DNA of 37,500 nt from Neocallimastix lanati (nom. inval.) (GCA_016946835.1 JACVTC010000030.1:112501-150000), one strand, 5' to 3'; shown: positions 22,397 through 35,003, counted from the stretch's first letter. Numbers and translations are program-made. The notes: generated from the sequence alone by a model not told the origin.

Positions 22397-23612
22397 TACA
22401 TAAAATAAAATAAAATAAATAAATAGTTGAAATATAAATATGAAGTACAGATTGAATAAAATAAAATAAAATAAAATAAAATAAAATAAAATAAAATAAA
22501 ATAAATAAATAGTTGAAATATAAATATGAAGTACAGATTGAATAAAATAAAATAAAATAAAATAAAATAAAATAAAATAAAATAAAATAAAATAAAATAA
22601 AATAAAATAAAATAAATAAATAGTTGAAATATAAATATAAAGTACAGATTGAATAAAATAAAATAAAATAAAATAAAATAAAATAAAATAAAATAAATAA
22701 ATAGTTGAAATATAAATATAAAGTACAGATTGAATAAAATAAAATAAAATAAAATAAAATAAAATAAAATAAAATAAAATAAAATAAAATAAAATAAATA
22801 GTAGAATATAAATATAAGTACAGATTGAATAAAATAAAATAAAATAAAATAAAATAAAATAAAATAAAATAAAATAAAATAAATAGTAGAATATAAATAT
22901 AAGTACAGATTGAATAAAATAAAATAAAATAAAATAAATAGTAGAATATAAATATAAGTACAGATTGAATAAAATAAAATAAAATAAAATAAAATAAAAT
23001 AAAATAAAATAAAATAAAATAAAATAAAATAAAATAAAATAAAATAAATAGTAGAATATAAATATAAGTACAGATTGAATAAAATAAAATAAAATAAAAT
23101 AAAATAAAATAAAATAAATAGTAGAATATAAATATAAGTACAGATTGAATAAAATAAAATAAAATAAAATAAAATAAAATAAAATAAAATAAAATAAAAT
23201 AAAATAAAATAAAATAAAATAAATAAATAGTTGAAATATAAATATAAAGTACAGATTGAATAAAATAAAATAAAATAAAATAAAATAAAATAAAATAAAA
23301 TAAAATAAAATAAAATAAAATAAAATAAAATAAAATAAAATAAAATAAAATAAAATAAAATAAAATAAAATAAAATAAAATAAAATAAAATAAAATAAAA
23401 TAAAATAAAATAAAATAAATAGTAGAATATTAAATAATGAAAGTACAGATTGAATAAAATAAAATAAAATAAAATAAAATAAAATAAAATAAAATAAAAT
23501 AAAATAAATAAATAGTTGAAATATAAATATAAAGTACAGATTGAATAAAATAAAATAAAATAAAATAAAATAAAATAAAATAAAATAAAATAAAATAAAA
23601 TAAAATAAAATT
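22397..23612. repeat. complex minisatellite: AAAAT arrays punctuated by a conserved ~35-bp core
   Basis: Pentamer (AAAAT)n arrays of varying length are interrupted 12 times by a core ending in AGTACAGATTGAAT. Three core types are seen: A, with TAAATAGTTGAAATATAAAT; B, with TAAATAGTAGAATATAAATA; and C, with TAGTAGAATATTAAATAATG. From left to right the order is A A A A B B B B B A C A, which shows blockwise amplification. The long minus-strand open frame across it is a by-product: the pentamer has no stop codon in any frame of that strand. Confidence 0.92.
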
Positions 23613-23741
23613 AATAGTGAAGTAATAAAAAAGATTAAAGTATTAATAAAAATAAAAATAAAGAAATATCTTTCCTTGCCAAAAGAAATTCTTTCGTCCA
23701 TTGAAAATTGTAAAATTTGTATATAAATTATGAATGGAATT

Positions 23742-23797
<56 letters not shown>

Positions 23798-23964
23798 AGT
23801 TCCGCTTCTATCAATCCAAATCATCCTAAAAATGATAGAAGAATTACAAGTTGAATAATTCCGAATTTTCTTTTTAATTGATTTTTATTTATTTATTTAT
23901 TTGTTTATTTATTTATATATTATATTAAAAAATAATAATAAAAAAAAATTCAAAGTTTGAATTA

Positions 23965-23973
23965 TTATTATTA

Positions 23974-24056
<83 letters not shown>

Positions 24057-24072
24057 ATTATTATTATTATTA

Positions 24073-24144
<72 letters not shown>
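23965..24144. repeat. (TTA)n microsatellite
   Basis: About 180 bp of ATT/TTA trinucleotide with two small interruptions. Confidence 0.95.
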
Positions 24145-24145
<1 letters not shown>

Positions 24146-24737
24146 TATAAACTTTTACTTTTTTCGTTTTTAATTATTTTTAAATGTAAAACAAAACAAA
24201 TTAATAATGCTATATATAAATGATAGTTGCATGCATTGTTCAGAAAATGTTTTTATGAATTATTATAATAGTAGTGGATATAGTCAAATAATAAAAATTT
24301 TTTTATGTATTTTCCTTATTTTTTTTTAACCCGTTTTTAATTCATTTACTATAAAAAATAGTAAAGAGAAATAAAAATAAAAAAATTAATTAAAACTCTT
24401 TTTACCAGTTAAAATTTAGAATTGAATTTTAAAAGAAATAATAAAAAAAAAGTATGGACATAATATAACACTAATAAGAAATAAAGAAATAGTAGAGGTA
24501 AACTAATGAATATAGTAAAAGGAGTCCTGTCTTCACACTATCTTATTATATTATAGTTATTTAACCATTCATAAAAGTATTATTTAAATATAAAAATAAC
24601 GAACTATGTTTTTTATTTGGAGTGTAATGACACATTGCTTATAATGATATTCTTACGAAAAAAAAGTGAAATATCTCTATGAACAATTTATAAAAGTGAA
24701 TATTTAAATAAAACTTTTAATGTTAAGAGTATATAAT

Positions 24738-24814
24738 GTAATATAATATAATATAATATAATATAATATAATATAATATAATATAATATAATATAATATA
24801 ATATAATATAATAT
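24738..24814. repeat. (TAATA)n microsatellite
   Basis: About 77 bp of a perfect AATAT pentamer. Confidence 0.95.
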
Positions 24815-25550
24815 AAATTTAGTAAATAGAATAAATATATTTAAATTTATAATGAAAAAAAATTTTTTTTTTTTTTTGGCTTTTAAATTAAAATTTAATT
24901 AATAAATTTAAAAAATTTAAAATACAAATATACTATAATATACACCATAATATAAAATAATATAAAATGTCATGATTATTCTGTAATATAGTGTAAAAAA
25001 TCTTTTTTCTTTTTTTTTTTTATTCTGTTTAATATATATATTATTGTATGAAATAATAAAAGAAATTCTTTCTATACAAAAAGATGATTCGTTTTATCAA
25101 TACTATTGTCCTATATTAAATTTTAATTTTAAAAAAATGAAATATTATAATAGATTTATTGAATATAATATAATACATATTTAATAAAGAGAATAATATT
25201 AACAGATAAAATAAAAAAAAAAAAATCATATTTTTAATAAAAAAAATAAAGTCACATTTTAACATTTAAATAAAATAATATATAGAATATATGAGTAATA
25301 TATAAATAATAGAAAAAATAATATAAAAAATATATGATACAATACATAATAATTTGATATGTCATGATAAAATTTTATTTCTCGTTTTTATTTAATTTTT
25401 CTATATAAATCGATGGAATTTCTTTTTTATTCCCTTTATTAAGGTAATAAAATAAAAATAAAAATAAAAAGTTTTGTAAAGAATATTTAGTTATTAAAAG
25501 GGAATACAAAAAGGAAGTACAAAAAGGAAAACAATAAAGGAAATACTGAA

Positions 25551-25707
25551 ATGTTATTCAAGAACTTATTCAAGATCACAATTGGTTTATTGTCAATTGC
25601 AGCTTTTGCTCAAGCAGACGGCTGTAAAGAAATTGAAAAAAAATTGAAAAATAAGATTGAAGAATGTGTTACTAATGGAGATTTCATTGAATTGTAAAAT
25701 ATAATGA

Positions 25708-25789
<82 letters not shown>

Positions 25790-27915
25790 TAATAATGATT
25801 AACACCATTTTTGATATAATTTAATAGACAAACTCATCATGATTTGGATAAGTCAGAAATTGAATATTTATTCTCTATTGAATCAATTAAAGTTCTGTAA
25901 GTATCAAATATTGTATTATTTTTATTATTATTAAACTAATTTTATTGTTTTCATTGTTAAAGACAAAACAAAATAAAATATTTAAAGTATTAATATAAAT
26001 TGTAACAGTTATTATGAATAATAATATTAATTTTTAGATAGTATATTAATTTTATCTTTCTTTATTTATTTTTTTTTTTTTTAATATTTTTAATTTTATT
26101 TTTTTTATATTTTTAATAGTACATTTAGAGTTGTAGATAATGTTAAAGGTATTGAAAAACTTAAGAACCTTGAAGATCTGTAAATATAGTTATAATATAA
26201 TATATATATAATTTTTTTTATTGTATTAAATTTTTATATTTTTATTTTATTTTAATATTATATTATTATTTTTAAAATATTAATCTATTTTTAAATTTTT
26301 TATTAAAAAAAATAGTACACTTGCTGGTGTTTCTTCTCCTTCTAATCTTGAGGGAATAGGAAAACTTAAAAACTTAAAGAAAATGTAAAAATCATGATCT
26401 CTATTATTAAATATTATATAATGAAATATTATTATTTTAATAAAATTATTAATATCGTATTTAAAATTTATTTAATTTTCGAATTTACAGAAGTTTTGAT
26501 GCAAATAATAATATCACCGAATTTCCAGATGAATTAGGAGAATTAGAAAACCTTGAATATCTGTAAATATATATACATATATATTAAAAAAAATAAGAAA
26601 AATATATTTAAAAATAAAAAAAGAAAGATATATATATATATATATTTAAAAAAAAAAAAAAAAAAAAAAAAGAAAGATAGAAAAGTATGTATATATTTAT
26701 ATAAATGATTGATAACATTTTCCATATATATATATATATATTTAGTGATATTGGAGATAATTATCTTCTTGATTTACCAAAAAGTCTTTCAAAACTTAAG
26801 AAACTTAAGAAGCTGTAAAATATTAATTTTATATTTTTGAAAAAGTTATTTTTAATAATGTAAATAAATGAATTAATAATGTTAACATTTATATATCTAA
26901 ATTATTTAGTGATATGAGAGAAAATAATTTTAAGAAAATTCCTGAAGTAATATTTAATATAACTAGTCTTGAAATTTTGTATGTACTTTAACATTTAATA
27001 ATTTTTTCAGAATTATTTTATATTTGTAGGATGCTCCTAATATATTTTATTTATTTATTATTTTTTTTTAATATATATATATATGTAGTAATGCTGGTTC
27101 CGCTGGTATCACAAGTATTCCAAAGGGAATAAAGAATCTTCAAAATCTAATTGAATTGTAAATATATACACTTATTCGTTTTATTTTATAAAAATTATCA
27201 TTTATTTGTAAATAAATAAATTATAATTATTATTTTTTTTTATTTATCTATATATTTATTATCATTATTTCTAACATTTAATATTATATTATTAATATTA
27301 ATGTTTTTTTTTTGTTTTAAAAAAAAATTGAAACAGTCGTATTGCAAATAACCAAGTTACTGAAGTTTCATCAGAAATTGGAAAACTTAAAAATCTTAAA
27401 ATTTTGTAAATATTTATTTGATAAAAGTATAATATATATATATTAATAAAGTATTGTTATATATAATTGCTAATTATTGATTAACTTTATAGAGTTCTCT
27501 CAAATAATTTACTTACAAAGATCCCAAAAGGTTTAGAAAATCTTAAAAATCTTGAAAAGCTGTAATTATTAAATATAATAATATATAAGCATATATAATT
27601 ATTTTATAATTAAATTTATAAATGATAAAATAAAATTTAAAATTTACTTTATTTTATTTTATTTTATTTTATTTTTTTAATTATTTTATTTTAAATATTA
27701 ATCACTTTTACCTTATTTTATATATAGTTATATGGCTGGTAATTTAATTGACGATGAAATTCCTGAAAGTTTAAATAGTCTTCCAAATCTTAAAGTCTTG
27801 TAAGTATTTAAAGATAATTTTTATATATATAATATATATATATTATATAGTATTATTTTAATTTTTTAAATTTATGTTAATTATTATTATTATTAAATAT
27901 TTTTATTATATTTAT

Positions 27916-27963
<48 letters not shown>

Positions 27964-28635
27964 TTATTTTATTATTTATTTATTTTTTTTTTAATATATC
28001 AATGACAATAAAAAAAAAGTTCCATAGCAGGTAATGAAAAAATTAGAGGAAAGACTTTAACTAATGATAAACTTGAAGAGTGTTACTATGATAAAAATTA
28101 CGATATATGCAAACCAAAAGATATGAAATGTTTAGAAAAAGAAGAATATGAAATTAAACCTTGTAGTGACAATACCCCATCAAGTGATAAAATTTCTACT
28201 AATGGTAAATGTGGTGCTAAAGATGGTAAATGTCCTTCTGGTGAATGCTGTAGTAAATATGGTTGGTGTGGTTCTTCGGATAAGCACTGTAAAGTTGACA
28301 GTGGCTGCCAAGCTAAATATGGAACCTGTAAAACAACTGAAAAAATTTCTACTAATGGAAGATGTGGTGCTGAAGATGGTAAATGTCCATCTGGTGAATG
28401 CTGTAGTAAATATGGTTGGTGTGGTTCTTCCTATAAGCACTGTAATGTTGACAGTGGCTGTCAAGCTAAATATGGAACCTGTAAAACAGCTGAAAAAATT
28501 TCTAAAAATGGTAAATGTGGTACTGAAGATGGTAAATGTCCATCTGGTGAATGCTGTAGTAAATATGGTTGGTGTGGTACTTCCGATAAGCACTGTAAAG
28601 CTGGTTGCCAAAAAGCCTTTGGTAAATGTAAATAA
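25551..28635 (+). CDS. secreted leucine-rich-repeat protein with three C-terminal CBM18 chitin-binding modules (481 aa, 12 exons)
   Basis: Exons: 25551-25693, 25828-25896, 26120-26179, 26316-26384, 26491-26562, 26746-26814, 26910-26978, 27089-27157, 27337-27405, 27493-27561, 27728-27799, 28020-28635. All eleven introns start GTAA or GTAT, end in AG and are phase 2, and the joined frame stays open. Exon 1 gives a signal peptide (MLFKNLFKITIGLLSIAAFA) and an acidic/basic helix. Exons 2-11 are each 60-72 bp and each encode one ~23-residue repeat of the form LxxxxNxxTxIPxxIxxLxNLExL. The last exon gives a linker, then hevein-type CBM18 modules at ~341-380, 392-431 and 443-480, each with CPSGECCSKYGWCG; the third lacks two residues before its last Cys pair. 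Role inferred: extracellular protein that holds an LRR surface to chitin or related glycans, perhaps in the cell wall. The partner of the LRR part is unknown. Confidence 0.85.
25717..25786. repeat. (TAA)n microsatellite inside intron 1
   Basis: About 70 bp of TAA units within the first intron of the LRR-CBM18 gene, close to its donor site; its length may vary between strains. Confidence 0.9.
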
Positions 28636-28886
28636 AAATTTTAATTGCATGGAAAAACATTGATCATTAAAAAAAAAGAAGAAAAAATCACATATATATA
28701 TACATAATTAAATACATAATTAAATATATATAATATTATTAATAATAACAAAAAAAAAAACTATATCTATATATATATATATATATATAAATCAAAACAT
28801 ATATAAGAGAGAAAATAATATAAATAATTATATATATATATATTTTAAATATGAAATATTAATGTGGATAATAATATTATTATCCT

Positions 28887-28919
<33 letters not shown>

Positions 28920-29588
28920 CTAATTCTTTTTTTAAATAAAAGGAAAAGAGGAAAAGAAAAGAAAGGAAAGGAAATAAAAACAATATCTATATTTACAACA
29001 TATTTTATTATAATTTAACCAAAAATCTATTATACATTTTATTAATATATATATTATATTATTAGCAATAATAAATAATTTACTTTATAAAATTATTTTA
29101 AAATTAAAATTTTCTCAATATAAATTCATTCAACTATTATTTTATTCCCTTTATTATACTAAATAATATTATTAATAAAAACTTTTTATATAAATATAAA
29201 AACAATTACTTACTCTCAAAACAATAAAATGTATAAAAATATATTATTTAAGAAATAAAATAATATATATATACATATAAAAAAAAAAAAAAAAAAAAAA
29301 AAAGTGTAAAACTTTTGTATATACATTTTTCATTTTGGTTAAATGAAATAATAAATAGTTTTTACTCTTTATGCAATGTAAACTTTTTTTTTTTTTTTTT
29401 TTTTTTTTTAGTAATAAAAGTAATTTAAAATTGAATAAATTATAAATTATATTTTAAAAAAAAAAAAAAAAACACTTTGAATATAATTTAAAAAATAATG
29501 AAGTGAAATTAATATTTTTAAAGGTGTATTGATTTAAAAAAAATATTTATATATATTTATTTTCTATTTACTTATATGTCTTTATATT

Positions 29589-29646
<58 letters not shown>

Positions 29647-29667
29647 TTTTTTTTTTTTTTGTCATTT
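28636..29667. other. gene-free spacer 3' of the LRR-CBM18 gene
   Basis: Simple AT-rich DNA with poly-T near 28890-28919, poly-A near 29280-29303, poly-T near 29384-29409, and adjoining poly-A and poly-T runs near 29595-29660, just before the LINE insertion. Confidence 0.6.
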
Positions 29668-29680
29668 ATTGTGTACTGGA

Positions 29681-30217
29681 CCTAGTTTTACACACTGGAT
29701 ACTTTTATGTCCAAAATTTGAAGAATTTAGGCAACATTTCATTCCCTTTGTTGATGAAATTTTTATTAATTTTTCTCTTATTGTTCATGAGAAATCATTG
29801 AACATTCCTGATGATAAAGAGGAAGATTTTGATGATAATATCAATTTTTACGTGCTGTGTCTCCTTCTTGGCGGAAATGCAGTATTTGAAATCTTAAAGA
29901 TCGGCTCGGGGGAAAGAAGGCGATATATTAATAATATTTTTCAATCACCTTCGAACGAGTCTTCTTTCCCGATTTCATATTTTGTGGGGCTTGCGGAATT
30001 CCTTACTAACGTTATGCCTATTGTGATTGGTGATTTTTACACCATGATCGATTTGTATAGTGTTAGACCTACCGTTGTCAAGAGCGTCGACGTCGTAACG
30101 ATAAGGCAAAGAAGAAATTCTGATACAGATTCGAATGATAATTTTCATCCACATGGAGTTATCTTCGATGAATGGGAAGAGTTAGAGGCCTTTTCGTCCT
30201 CGAATCTCATAACGTAG
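29681..30217 (+). pseudogene. C-terminal fragment of a LINE ORF2-type protein
   Basis: The open frame reads PSFTHWILLCPKFEEFRQ and onward, which matches the His/Cys half of the C-terminal zinc-knuckle region typical of non-LTR retrotransposon reverse transcriptases (…HxLLxCPxF…). About 178 residues remain to the stop, including NFYVLCLLLGGNAVF and a charged tail. The frame is intact, which agrees with a fairly recent insertion, but the polymerase is missing, so it cannot mobilise itself. Confidence 0.7.
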
Positions 30218-30317
30218 TTTTTTAATATTAATATAAAAAAAAAATTTCATGTATTTAAACTTCATGTATTTTTTTAAAAAAAAAAAAAATATATTATTAA
30301 ATAAAGTTTATTCCTAG

Positions 30318-30356
<39 letters not shown>
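29681..30356 (+). mobile_element. 5'-truncated LINE 3' end with poly-A tail and 13-bp target-site duplication
   Basis: ATTGTGTACTGGA occurs immediately before the element (29668-29680) and immediately after its poly-A tail (30357-30369). This sequence is not simple, so the duplication is convincing. The 3' untranslated part ends in TTTATTCCTAGTCT followed by about 37 A residues. Confidence 0.85.
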
Positions 30357-30360
<4 letters not shown>

Positions 30361-30369
30361 TGTACTGGA

Positions 30370-30531
30370 GAAAAAAAATTTATTTTTTACTATTAACTGA
30401 AATTAAAATAAATTGAGGAAACAAATCCCACAAAAGAGCAAGTACTTAATTATGTAATACGTTGGAAAAATTTTACATACTGATGAACATTGGATAACTG
30501 AATAAGAGTTTAAACGATCCCTTAATCAGAC

Positions 30532-30568
<37 letters not shown>

Positions 30569-30710
30569 TAGTTGAACAAACCCATCTCTACGCTTATTGT
30601 ATGATACCACCAATTCAAAAAAAAAAAAAAAAAGTTGAATTAAGCAAAAACATTTATAAGAGAATGATCAAGAATTAATACAAATAATAACAACGAATTT
30701 AAAACTTTAA
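30370..30710. other. no recognised gene; fragmentary, less simple sequence
   Basis: Unlike the flanks this stretch has mixed composition (for example CCCATCTCTACGCTTATTGT near 30581) cut by poly-A runs at about 30533-30566 and 30616-30633. It may be more of the ankyrin relic to its right, but no repeat can be read in it. Confidence 0.4.
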
Positions 30711-30761
30711 TGTAAGTCTATTAAACAAGGTCATTTAGAATTTGTTAAAATATCTGGTGAA

Positions 30762-30807
<46 letters not shown>

Positions 30808-30875
30808 ACTTAATATTCATGCATGTCGTGATAATAACCCTTTAAGAAAAGCTACTGAAAATAGAAATTGGAACA
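30711..30875 (+). pseudogene. ankyrin-repeat gene relic split by a poly-A run
   Basis: CKSIKQGHLEFVKI (from 30711) and, after a 41-base A run (30764-30804), GLNIHACRDNNPLRKATENR (from 30806) resemble consecutive parts of ankyrin repeats of the form …GHLEIVKYLVENGANIHAxxDxALRxAxENG… found in large fungal and giant-virus ankyrin families. The two pieces are in different frames and no start, stop or intron pattern supports a gene. It is probably a decaying fragment. Confidence 0.6.
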
Positions 30876-30930
30876 ATTTTTTTTTTTTTTTTTTTTAATT
30901 TTCATTTTAAAATATATATATATATATATA

Positions 30931-30973
<43 letters not shown>

Positions 30974-31129
30974 ATTATTATTATTATTATTATTATATAT
31001 ATATTTTTTATAATTAAAATATTTAATTTTAACTTTAATTTATAGATTAAAAAATTTTCACTAATTGATTTATTCATTACATATAATTAACTTTACTAAC
31101 ACTGTATGTAAAGTTAATGATAATACTAA

Positions 31130-31165
<36 letters not shown>

Positions 31166-31641
31166 GGATATTAAATTTTATAATATAAATTATAATAGAT
31201 TTTTTTTATTTATTTTTTTATTAATAATCCTAAATAATTTTTTTTTAAATATTATTAATATATATGTGCAATAAATATTAGTGTATTACTAATATTATAA
31301 ATTTTTTTTTTTTTTTTTTTTTTGATTATTATTATTGTTAATAAATTATTATTAAATAAATAAAAATATTTTTATTTTTAAAATAATATTTTAATTTGGA
31401 AACCTCAATTAATAAATTGTGATTTCTTTAGAAAATAATTATAAAAAAAAAAAAAAAAAAAAAAAAGAAATACATTTCTTTTTTCTAATTTTACTATTTT
31501 TATAATTATTAAATGCATAGGATGGAGTTGAAAATTGTTTTTATCTATTCATTCAACTTTTAAATTAAAAAAAAAAATTTCCCTTTTTTTTTTTTTTTTT
31601 TTTTTTTAGTTATTTCTTTTTTTTTTTTTTTTCCTTTCTAT
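30876..31641. other. gene-free spacer
   Basis: AT runs, (TTA)n near 30931-30994, (AAAT)n near 31129-31163, and poly-T and poly-A runs. It includes the 3' flank of the minus-strand CBM18 gene. No gene is seen. Confidence 0.6.
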
Positions 31642-32735
31642 TTAATTACATTTACCATATAATGATTGACATCCTTTCTTCTTACTACAGTAGGCATCAG
31701 TAGTACCACACCAACCGTATTTACTACAACATTGACCCTTTGGACAAGAACCGTATTCTTCACCACATAATCCATCAGATCTGATAGTTGGAAGAGTTGA
31801 CTTGGTGGTAGTAGTGACTGGAGTAGATTCTTTACATTCACCATATTTTTTCTGACATCCTTGTTCAATACTACAGTATTTACTAGTAGTACCGCACCAA
31901 CCATACTTACTACAACATTGACCCTTTGGACAAGAACCATATTCACTACCACATTCACCAGAAACCTTATTAGATGGAGTAGGTGAAGAAGATTTCGTAG
32001 TTTTAGTGTTCTTAGTTGTGGTTACAGTTTTCTTTGATGTAGAAGACTTGGTAGTCTTAGATCCAGTACCACAATATTTTTCACCTGTACCACAATAACC
32101 ATACTTACTACAACATTGACCTTCTGGACAAGTACAATATTCATCACATTTACCTAATAATTCATAGGTAGAGCAAGTAATCATACGTCTCGTAACTTCA
32201 AGGAAATTTTGATCACAGTCACCACTTTGACAACCAATTTGACAATATTCTTCAGTAGTACCACAATGACCTATTATAAAATAAATATAAATATTAAAAA
32301 TATAAAAAAAAAAAAAGGAAAAGAAAATTAATAATTCATTTTATTAATAGGTTAATTATATTGATTAAATCAATTTTTATATAATAAATATAATATAAAT
32401 AAAAGTAATTCCATACCATAGAAAGAACAACATTCCTTGTATTTACTATATAATTTACTATTTTCTTCTTGAGATAATTCCATACCAGCATCTCTGTATT
32501 CCTCTAATATATATAGAATTTATATAAATAAATATATATATATATATTTTATATAATAAATTAATAAATATTTATGAAATATAACTATATAAAAAAATTT
32601 TATCTAATTTATTGAATATTTACTCTTTAATGGACAATGGTAAATGGCATTACAATGACCCTTTGGTGGTTCATCAAACATTTCAATATTAGCGAAAGCT
32701 AATCCAACGAAAGATAATAAATATAATAATTTCAT
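31642..32735 (-). CDS. secreted protein with four CBM18 (hevein-type) chitin-binding modules (275 aa, 3 exons)
   Basis: Exons on the minus strand are 32735-32624, 32503-32417 and 32270-31642. Donors are GTAAAT and GTATGG, acceptors TTAG and ATAG, and the joined frame is open. Residues 1-16 (MKLLYLLSFVGLAFAN) form a signal peptide. Module 1 (~28-85) is diverged and lacks the usual CPSG start but has CCSFYGHCGTTEEYC, with intron 2 in its core between Tyr66 and His68. Module 2 (~108-133) has CCSKYGYCGTGEKYC. A Ser/Thr/Lys linker at 134-170 is a likely O-glycosylated spacer. Modules 3 (~173-212) and 4 (~235-274) are canonical, with CPKGQCCSKYGWCGTT. No catalytic domain is present. It should bind chitin or GlcNAc polymers outside the cell; protection of the fungus's own wall or wall assembly are possible roles. 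It converges on the LRR-CBM18 gene about 3 kb away. Confidence 0.87.
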
Positions 32736-33440
32736 GTCGACGATATAAAAGTTTAATAAAAATAAAATTCTTTTTAATTTCAATAAAAATATATTAACTT
32801 TTTCTTTTTTTTTTTTTAAATAAATAATTAGTTTATTTTTTTTATTGCACAATTCTTCTCTTTTTATATTATTGATAAACCATTTTTTTTTTTAATTAAT
32901 AAAAATATATTAACTTCATTTATTAATAAATGTATACAAATTTTAATATTAAATTGAAAATATATATATATATATATATATTTTTTTTTTCATATTTGAA
33001 TATTTGAGTATTTTTTTAATTAAAGTTAAAAATTTTAAAAATTTATTTTAATTTTGTTTTTATTTTTATTTTTTATTTTCTTTATTATTATTATTAAAGT
33101 CAAAAATCTTTTTTGCTATTTATGTATTATGTATTCAAATTTATTACTTTATCTTTTTTTTTTTTTTTTTGTTTCTTTTCCATATTTAAGATTATTAATA
33201 AATATATAAAATTAATATTATTTATATATATAAAAAAATCTTTATATGTATTAATTTATTGTATTATAATATTTATACAAAATTAGGAAATAGTATTTTT
33301 TTTAACAAGAGAAATAAAATAAAATATTAATATAATTATAATTAAATATTAAATTATCAGTTTTCAAATCAAAATCAAAATTAATATTGTAATATCTATA
33401 TCATGTACTTTAAAATTTTTTCATGCAATAAATTTATAAG

Positions 33441-33488
<48 letters not shown>

Positions 33489-33490
33489 TT

Positions 33491-33523
<33 letters not shown>

Positions 33524-34971
33524 TTACCATTTTATTATTTTTTTAGTTTTAATTTTTCAATTTTTTTTAATGAGTTACAGTGTTTTCAAACAAATCACGT
33601 GAAACTTTTTTGCAACATAACAATTGATTATGCTCTTTTAAAACTATTATTTTTGTATCCATAAAAAAATTCTGTATTACAAAGAATAGGTTCAACGTTT
33701 ATTATTTCTGTAAATTCTTACAATTTTTATTTATGAATACTATATTATATTATCCTTTTATTTTATTTAATTTTTATTTTTAATTTTTTATTTTTTTTCA
33801 ATTATCTAATAAATATTTTTTTTAAAATTTTTATTTTTATTTTTATTTTTATTTTTTTAGTTATAGTATTACTCACTTAAAAAAAAAAAATATTATATTA
33901 TATTATATATATATATGGTTTTATTTTGTGTTCAAAAAATATTTAATTTATTTTTTTAATTATAAACATTTACATATAAATTTACTTTTTTTTTTTACTT
34001 TATTTTTTTTTTTTTTTTTAAATTAATTATTTTCTAGCTATTTCATTTATAAATATAATTATTAATACCATAAATATATTTTTTCATATTTTATTTTATT
34101 AATGATAAGAACTATATCATTTTAATTTCCCTTTCTCTCTTTTTTTTTTTATTTTTTTTTTTTTAATTTAGTTAAATATATATCTAATTTATTATATCTA
34201 TGCATGAATTAAAACTTGACAAGTACTACTACAACTACAACTAATAGTTATTATTATTATTATTATTACAGTTTTTTTTTTAATTTTTTTTAAAAAAAAA
34301 AGAAGTTTGTATTAAAATTTTAATGTATAATTTAGCATAATTTTATATAACTGAAATAAAAATATCTATTATTGTTTTTTATTTGTTTATACAAAGTATT
34401 AATTTCAAATAATTGATAATTAATTATTTCAATAAATTTCATTACTTTATATTCTATTTAGACGTTTGGAAATTCAATAAAATTTTTAAAATAATAAAAA
34501 TTTTAAAATAACGCATATATAATTATAAATATATATTTATATTTATTTATAAGAAAACATGGAAATAATATTTAAATCTTATTCAACTCAATATTAAAAT
34601 ATATATATTTTTTATAACAGACAATGAAAAAAAAAAAAAAAAAAAAAAAAAGTATATTTATTGAAAATAAAATAGTTTTTAATATTATTAATTATTTTTA
34701 TATATGCATATATATATATATTTTTTTATTCATAACTCAAAATTATTGTATTTTATAGTTTGTAATAATAATAATAATAATAATAATTATAATAATTAAA
34801 TAATAATAATTATAATAATTAAATAATAATAATTATAATAATTAAATAATAATAATTATAATGTCTAAAATATATATATATATTTTACAATATATCAATG
34901 TTTGATATTTAAACTTTTAAATTAAAAAAAAAATGATTTATATTAATACATTGATAATTCATTAAAATATA

Positions 34972-35003
<32 letters not shown>

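Larger units (their letters stand above)
23613..25550. other. gene-free DNA upstream of the LRR-CBM18 gene
   Basis: Holds a poly-A run near 23750-23794, (TTA)n, (TAATA)n, and A/T-rich DNA that presumably includes the promoter of the next gene. An A/G-rich stretch with repeated ACAAAAAGGAA (25506-25545) directly precedes the start codon. Confidence 0.6.

Noticed and set aside
22397-23612. Regularly spaced conserved cores resembling a CRISPR array
   Set aside because: The spacers are all the same pentamer repeat, not unique sequence, and the window is eukaryotic.
22382-23824. 480-codon open frame on the minus strand made of ILFYF repeats
   Set aside because: It is a translated AAAAT minisatellite; the repeat lacks stop codons in every frame of that strand, so the length carries no coding information.
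28148-28663. Second long open frame overlapping the CBM18 exon
   Set aside because: It is a shadow of the repeated CBM18 coding sequence in another frame; the CBM18 frame has the conserved Cys pattern and joins the LRR exons in phase.
29661-29680. CHLLC just before the LINE fragment as part of its zinc knuckle
   Set aside because: These bases belong to the 13-bp duplication and flanking DNA; the same ATTGTGTACTGGA recurs after the poly-A tail, so the element begins at 29681.
32780-32852. Longer N-terminal extension of the CBM18 protein from an upstream in-frame ATG
   Set aside because: The extension is Lys/Ile/Leu-rich from poly-A DNA, while the ATG at 32735 gives a normal signal peptide.
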